Positions 57,981-64,000 of a stretch of DNA of 64,000 nucleotides are shown here, one piece after another (position 1 is the stretch's first letter; each line of letters starts with the position of its first letter). The position numbers were made by a program, and so were the translations under genes. The notes beneath the pieces were generated by a model that saw nothing but the letters and a program-made list of their open reading frames with translations, searched no databases and was not told where the DNA came from. The stretch spans positions 2,480,001-2,544,000 of the forward strand of contig OX637805.1 of NCBI GenBank assembly GCA_951802425.1, in the 5' to 3' direction. The stretch comes from Clavaria fumosa (taxonomy: Eukaryota > Basidiomycota > Agaricomycetes > Agaricales > Clavariaceae).

Positions 57981-59659
57981 TCAGACTCTAGCAGTCCTCT
58001 CAGCAGGTGGCTCATCATCCGCGCGGGGGACAATGATCAGTCCAGTCAGCACCGACGAGATAGCCAGTACGCTCGAGCTAAAAGAGAGCACCGTATATCG
58101 CGCGGTGGAAACGCCCGTCAGGAGTGACACGACAACGAACACATTCAGAGGGACCCGGAAGAGTGAAGAGAGCTTTGGCGGAACGAAAATCTCAGGTCAG
58201 TCGCTCTGTATGAGGAAGAGAGCACGAACCGTGGCACGATGTTCGTTTGAGACAAAAGTTCCACGCAACATGCCTTGCACCGGATAGTACATCCCGACGC
58301 ACGCCTCGAATGCGCAGAAAGCCCAAAAACGGACCTCCTCTTTTGAGGAATTGACAGCCACAGTAAGCGCCAGTGCGCTCACCGCACAAACCATGCTGCT
58401 CAATTTAGCGTGGAGAACACGGGGTGAATGGGTCGATTTTGACGACTTGGGTGACAATGATTGATTGACGATGAAGGTGTAAAAGACAGATCCAAGCATC
58501 ATCGATATCATAAACGACGAAAAGATATAGCCAAGAGGTAGTGATTGGACTGGGTATGTTTTGGACGCCTCTTGAAGGAGGGGAACCCAGAGAAAGACGA
58601 ACAAGTACATCGACCCCTCGAAGCAGGTCTGGGTAAGTCCAAGAACAAGGAGTATAGGGTCTGCATTTCCATTTAGCGTGGTTCAACATTGTCAGGCCAA
58701 GGATTGGGTCCTTACCATTATAGACCAGTTTCCACGCCTTGCCAAGGCGCTTGAGCTGCAACACATCACTGTCGGCCTGCAGACCACCTCCACCGCCGTA
58801 GTTTTCTGTCCAAATACCACGAATAACTACCCAACCAAGTACTAGCAGTGCGGCACTCGCGATGAATGGTGAGGCGAAAGAGTGGGTAAAAGAGACCAGT
58901 TTATTGCTGAGAACCCCCGCTCCGGTCGCGACAAATCCATTCACGAGTGTGGCCCGTCCCAATATCGTGGACAGGTCGGATTGAGAAAGTGCGAGAGACG
59001 TGGATGAGGATATCAGCCAGGATTCGAACGCGGAAAAAAGTATTGCTGTGGAGATGCCGCCCAGCAGACGGCCGACCAAGAGAATCGGCAGCCAAGGGAT
59101 AAGTAGACATACACAGGTCAGTGTGTACGTGATGCAAAACATCATACACATGGCCTTCCGTCCGCTATGAAGTAACTGCCTTAGTGTGAAATCAAACATT
59201 TCTAACGACGACGCACTATTGATCCGCCCACGCTCCAACCCAGGGAGCGCTAAATCCAGCTGACATAAATCCCGTCACGAACAAGATGGCGACAAATCTC
59301 TCCTCAAATCCGTACTGGTCCCTGTAGAGGGAGTAGACGTAAGGCCCCTGTAGCCAATCCGCACCTGCAGTGGTGGAGATCGGTGAGCGACCAGTTCCCA
59401 AGATTTGTTAAATAAACTTGCCCATCACGATCGCGTAGACAATCAGATATTGCCTAGCTAATGTTGCAAGTGTAGGATTCGTTGCCGGGGTCCTGTCGTC
59501 ATCGACGCACTTGAAGGCAACAAGCCTCGACCCATAACGTTCAAGCAGCAGAGAAATGCCACAGACGGATATGAGGACCAGTAACTGAGACTCGTAAAAC
59601 TGTAACATGGCGTCAATGCGGCGCCGGATAGTGTTCACACTGGCATCGTTTCTCAACAT
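57981..59659 (-). CDS. Major facilitator, MFSD5-type molybdate-anion transporter family
   Basis: Multi-pass membrane transporter of the MFS_5 family, whose animal and algal members move molybdate. Five exons (59422-59659, 59217-59364, 58716-59164, 58230-58660, 57981-58190) sum to 1476 bases, 491 residues. Motifs: GADWLQGPYVYSLYRDQYGF, SAPWVGAWADQYGRKAMC, LVGRLLGGISTAILFSAFES, LTQTCFEGSMYLFVFLWVP, ACVGMYYPVQGMLRGTFVS and SSLFRVPLNVFVVVSLL. About twelve hydrophobic helices are present. The first intron uses a GC donor (G-gcaagt at 59421). The next gene, the aldehyde dehydrogenase, ends 91 bases upstream on the same strand. Confidence 0.93.
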
Positions 59660-59750
59660 TAAGTTGATCTGAGTCTGAATTTATACCTGAAAAGGCATTC
59701 ACGTAACGGCCGTAACGTAACCCCACAAGCATACATGAGGAAGAAAGTTT

Positions 59751-62187
59751 CTAAATGGTCCGAAGGGCCAGAAGTGGTTTTCTAATCAGCACTACAGAAA
59801 CAGCGAGAATAAGCCCGAGAATAAATCGTCGACCCCACCAATTCTTTTTGGTAACCAGAGGCGGAATTGCGCTTGGGCGAGGCGGAAGACGAGGAGTGAA
59901 AAATTTTCGTAGAAAGTTCTTGTTCTTGTCCTACCAAAAGGAACATTACGAGTCAAGAAGGTCAAGAAGGAACGGCATACTGTGTATGGAGGATATCGGA
60001 CTCCCAAAACCAGGTCGATCCTTTGAAATTTAATATTAATCACGAGGGAAAGAAGGACAACATAGCCATACCAGCCCGGAGAGTCCACTGAGGCGCGCAA
60101 ATAGGTGAATGTATCAAAACCATACTTCCCGGTGTAGTAGCCAGCTACAAAATTGTCGATGAGCATCGGGTAAAATTAATAATGAGCAACTTACACCCGC
60201 TCGGTCCGATACCACCAAACGGCAAACCGTGCACTAGATTTAGAATCAGCGAAGCAAATTCATATGACGTCCTGACGTGCAACATACTGCCAGAATGTAT
60301 AATAGTTTCGTTTGCGACTGCAGCGCCGCTGGTTGTATTATCAAACACTGTGGTTGACTGACATCAGAACTGTGTTATCAAAGACCCCAACATGATACCT
60401 TTGTTCTTGAATGAGGCGTCTTGAGAGAAGACATACAACGCAAGAGGATGATCCCTATGAAATTGATCAGAATTGAATACCAGGGTATAAATGTCTCCAT
60501 AAACATGCCTTGCGTTAACAAAAGCAATAGCCTCATCGAGGTTCTCCACTGGTACAACTGGTAGTATAGGACCAAATATCTCCCTGCGGCAGGTCAACGG
60601 TGAGGCATGACTCAGTTATCGGGTCCACCTACTCGCTCATCAGGCTATCATCCCCATTCACATCTCTGACAATGGTCGGTGCAATGTATTTGTTACTCTC
60701 GTCTGTCTCGCCCCCAGCAACGACAACGCCCTTCGAGTTCTTTAGCAGTGTAACGACACGAGAAAAGGCAGCAGGAGTATTGAGGCGAGAAAAAGACCCC
60801 TCAGAGTTTGCGGGTTGAGAGACAGGATAGAAGTGTCCAAGTCTAAACCTCTCAGTCAGTGCGGACTGGTGAATGGGACATGGTGCTCTCATACTGCGCT
60901 TTGAGAGCATCTACAAGAGCATCTTGGGCATCCTTTGGCACAAGGACGTAGTCAGGCGCGACGCAGACTTGCCCCGCATTTGCCAACTTTCCCCAAAGAA
61001 TTCGGCGGGCCGCAACTTCGAAGTCGCAATGAGGATCTACAATAACAGGAGACTTGCCTTTGCACCAACCAATGAGAAAACATGAGCGAGGGCGATTTGG
61101 CGACAGACAAGTTGTAGAACACTTCACCTCCGAGCTGCGTGCAATAAAATCCGCGGCAATTGAAGAACGGTAATACAATAGACGGGATCAGACGAACCTC
61201 CAGAGAAACGGGAGTCAAGTGCTTTGCTGCTGCAGCGGCAACGATCTTCCCAACTTTAGAGGAACCTACCAAGTCATAAGCATCTACAACAGACCGAGTG
61301 AGTCTGAGAATCCAACCTGTATACATGACTGTGGCGCAGAAAAATGTGCATTTTCGACCTGGCATAGCCTACAACTGAATGATTGGCTTACTATGGTCCC
61401 ATTGAAGCTCGAGCAGCTTGTGATAACAATCTCAGCAATATAAACGAAGCAGAATAAATTGTGACGCAATTACCTTGGTGGTTTCAGGCACACCGCCATT
61501 TACTACGCGAATTACATGCGGGTCCATGTACTTGAGAACAAGTTCACTCAGCAATGCACTTGTAGCGGCAGACTTTTCGGAGGGTTTCAAAAGGACACAA
61601 TTTCCGGCAGCGATAGCTCCGATCTAACCCAAGATACTCAGGTCATGGGCATTGGGCAAGTTGAGTAGACGTACGGCTGGGCCAACGGAACAGAATAGCG
61701 GAAAGTTGAAGGGCGCAATGATAAGCACAACACCTTTGGCTTCCTTCCTGACTAAAGGTCGCAGAGCCGCAGTGTCCAATCTGAAGGGAGGGCGCTCAGG
61801 CTTTGCCCATTTGTCAACGCTTTCATACGCGGCTTTGGCTTCGGAGATTGTTGCACCTGTCTCGAGACTATGAAACCGTCAGACAACGTCGGTCGAAGCT
61901 TGGTGCGCTTACACACAATTGAGTTTCTAGAGCCGGACGACCCAGATCTGTGGCCAACGCCGCCTCAAAACGAGCTGTATTATCGCGTACGAGATACGCA
62001 AGCTGTAGTAGTTGGTGTTTCCTGAACGGAATCGATTTGAGCTTCCCCAACTTATGGCTCTGGCGTAATTCGTCATATATCTGCCGGTGGTCGTCAGTAG
62101 GCCAGAAACTTGGAGCATTCGAACTGTGACCACGGATAGACGCACCGGTTTTATATGCTCAAGAGGGGTAGGTTGAAAAATCGACAT
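59751..62187 (-). CDS. HFD1: Fatty aldehyde dehydrogenase with C-terminal membrane anchor (Hfd1 type)
   Basis: Oxidises long-chain aldehydes, for example from sphingolipid breakdown. Seventeen exons: 62146-62187, 61917-62080, 61675-61867, 61474-61623, 61392-61416, 61317-61328, 61198-61265, 61128-61134, 60895-61057, 60633-60842, 60509-60583, 60399-60454, 60288-60347, 60195-60233, 60072-60144, 59981-60020, 59751-59930; 1557 bases, 518 residues. Motifs: [28 protein letters not shown], the glutamate motif [12 protein letters not shown], the cysteine motif [28 protein letters not shown] and [21 protein letters not shown] terminal hydrophobic helix ([11 protein letters not shown]) would anchor it. 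Exons of 12 and 7 bases are needed to restore DHIMYTGSSKVG and LGGK. One intron (60455-60508) starts with GC and is a multiple of three without a stop. Confidence 0.94.
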
Positions 62188-62370
62188 AGTCAGTTATTCA
62201 GTCGGATGTGAGATCCTGACTGTGACAATTCTGACACAGACCTTGCTTACGTGTTGTTTACAATTTGATATCCGCCTTCGTTTGTTACGAGTTGCACATG
62301 TCGACCAAAACGAAGAAATGGTTTATATACCTCGAAGTAGCTGACATCGAGGATAATGTAGATACAGTGA

Positions 62371-63128
62371 TCAAGGCCAAGTTAAAATATACGCTTTCAT
62401 CCGACGCTCCCAACTGCATTTTTTAAGGCTATCTGCAACTTCTCCGTCACACTCGCGCTTTAAAGCATCACTAACACCTGCAATAATATCTTTCAGTGTT
62501 TCCTTGACGTCCCTGGAGTGTCTTTCCAAATCTACTGCATGTAGGCTTCCCCTCGCGACTTTGACCATACGCTTGCTGGAGTGGGTGGCGTCCGCAAGGA
62601 TATGATCTTCCAATGACTTGTAAGACGCGCTACCAGGTGCTACCAAGCTCTCTAGAAGCGTGCGCAAGCAATCGAACACAATGAACCGCAGCTTGGGGTA
62701 AAAATGCACCAATGAGCCAGGTGTGCCGCAAACAACTGGACAGTCCGAGTTCGGGCAGCCCGGAGGTTCGATACCATTTCGCTGACATTTGCCGTGGAAG
62801 TAGGATGGAAAGATCGCTTTCTCTAGAATAGGGTAGGCGGTTTTGTTGTATTCAATGAGCAATCGTTGAAAATAAGTGTTGACGGGATCCAGAGGTCGAG
62901 ATTCAGGAGGGATGAGAGTGAGGATTTTGGCTGCCTAATTTTGTGACTAATTTGCAAGAGCAAACCAACGAAACAAGACATACTTACAACGGCCTCAAGC
63001 GCCTTATGAATCGGCGTATGATAATTGCGGAGGAAGGCATTGGTGATGCCGATGATGCACTCGCCCTCACAGGCGAAAACAGTGGCCGGCACTGCGTAAA
63101 GGGCAAGGAAAAGAGCGAAAAGGCGCAT
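62371..63128 (-). CDS. Secreted cysteine-containing protein of unknown function
   Basis: Two exons (62988-63128, 62371-62934) give 234 residues. A signal peptide (MRLFALFLALYAVPATVFA) is followed by CEGECIIGITNAFLRNYHTP, then IFPSYFHGKCQRNGIEPPGC and SDCPVVCGTPGSLVHFYPK, with about eight cysteines in the mature protein and none of them in the long helical C-terminal third except two near the end. No transmembrane helix after the signal. The pattern looks conserved in mushroom fungi, but no named family is recognised. An in-frame ATG at 63185 would add 19 residues that spoil the signal peptide, so 63128 is preferred. Confidence 0.82.
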
Positions 63129-64000
63129 TAGATTATACTGTGAGGTAGAAGTGGTAGTAGTAGTGGTATAAGTCGCGCAGCCCAAAATCTAACTTCAACT
63201 TGAACATGGCTGGTCTCGACGTGAACACAGCAGAAGCCAAGCGCGACGAGCCACGTGATCCTCAAGTCACGCCACCTGACCTGGTGACAGACATGCGATA
63301 GCTCAGCGCTCAGCGCCCAAGGCCTGCTATCATCCTGTGTCGCAAACGTCCCGTCGCGCAAGATTTCAGCTCGGAAATTGTTTTGCGTGTGATGAAAAGG
63401 AATCAAGTGATGGACACAGGTGCCGTAACACTCTGCGGATCTGAGGCTCATCAGGTGGAACGGTCGTCAGACGGGAGCCCGGTGCGTCGAATCGTCGTTT
63501 TCCTTTCGCTGCTAAGCACTGAGCTCTTGTTTCAAGTTGCCCAAGGTTTACAAGGATGCACAGGCATTGTTCTCTGCGCTGCATGATACATTTTCTCTGT
63601 GTGTCCATGTGTGTTTTAGCGGATGCTACCATGTCGCAGACGACCCAGCAGTGAACAGCAAGGAGGTCAATCAGCTGGCAGCGAACGAGGTGTGGCGAGC
63701 AACGGGCTACCGATTCACGTTTGTCTCAGCGTTTTGTTATTTTCGTCTGTCAGATTTCACATATGTACTCCGCTCCCTCCAGCGTGCATGACCACCGCCC
63801 CATCAGAGGCGGCCACAGAACAAGACTCTGGTGCTGCCAAGACCAGGCACGAAAGAAACAGAAACAAAAACCTTCGAGCACGTCCCATTACCTGTTTGCG
63901 CTGCCTAAAAATAATACCAATAGCAACGGCGGCGACGGGGATATTGGCGGCAGCAGTGCGGGGGCGCATGCGGGCAGCGGAAGCTCGGGAGGGAAGCGTC
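63129..64000. other. Unassigned right end of window
   Basis: 872 bases. Contains one CACGTG box (63251) near the secreted protein's promoter. At the far right, minus-strand frames show a hydrophobic stretch (AAANIPVAAVAIGIIF) with a possible donor near 63899, which could be the beginning or middle of another membrane-protein gene running off the window. Not enough is visible to call it. Confidence 0.35.

Noticed and set aside
57981..62187. Transporter and aldehyde dehydrogenase as a metabolic gene cluster
   Set aside because: Adjacent on one strand, but their roles (anion transport, lipid aldehyde oxidation) do not form a pathway, and no cluster regulator or further enzyme is present.
1..64000. 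CRISPR arrays, operons, ribosome binding sites, tRNA or rRNA genes
   Set aside because: The genome is eukaryotic and no direct-repeat array was seen. No tRNA-like cloverleaf or rRNA segment was recognised by eye; a covariance-model search was not possible.

Overview
The window is a fungal genome segment, almost certainly from a filamentous basidiomycete of the mushroom class (Agaricomycetes). Genes are interrupted by many short introns of about 45-65 bases with GT..AG borders, neighbours lie close together on both strands, and the repeats are Ty3/gypsy, Ty1/copia and tyrosine-recombinase elements. Exon borders given here were worked out by hand from splice signals, reading phase and conserved protein motifs. 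Wherever a full chain is listed, the exon lengths sum to a multiple of three.

Left gene block (1-18.3 kb): ribosomal proteins uS15 (partial) and eS6 in divergent orientation; a TBC1D20/Gyp8-type Rab GTPase-activating protein; an Mss4-type phosphatidylinositol-4-phosphate 5-kinase; mitochondrial ribosomal protein bL33m; a polo kinase with two polo boxes; a single-pass membrane protein; the Rad6 ubiquitin-conjugating enzyme; a second single-pass membrane protein; and an HMG-box transcription factor.

Repeat island (18.3-42.3 kb): no intact host gene is visible. A 291-base palindrome is followed by decayed transposon pieces and then a nest. A 9,077-base gypsy chromovirus (24693-33769, 700-base LTRs, target duplication GGCAG) and a 5,291-base gypsy chromovirus on the opposite strand (33922-39212, 288-base LTRs, target duplication CTCAT) have both inserted into one older minus-strand copia element. 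That copia runs from its 5' LTR at 41542-41782 down to about 24.3 kb. A solo LTR (23520-23807) has its own duplication, ACTTG. All open frames here are broken by stops and frameshifts, and CpG has largely become TpG/CpA in the older elements. The big gypsy element carries an antisense, spliced, cysteine-cluster accessory gene, and a 297-base hairpin interrupts its chromodomain.

Right gene block (42.4-64 kb): protein-L-isoaspartate methyltransferase; an auxin-efflux-carrier-type transporter; a signal-peptide membrane protein related to the one at 11-12 kb; the DNA primase small subunit; homoserine dehydrogenase; a Tps2-type trehalose-phosphate synthase/phosphatase; a Gbp2/Hrb1-like SR protein with three RRMs; an MFSD5-type major facilitator; an Hfd1-type fatty aldehyde dehydrogenase with two microexons; and a small secreted cysteine-containing protein.

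The genes are mostly unrelated housekeeping functions, with no operon logic and no metabolic cluster. The less expected content lies in the repeat nest and in unusual gene structures: probable GC-AG introns in three genes, 7- and 12-base microexons, and intron lengths divisible by three without stops.
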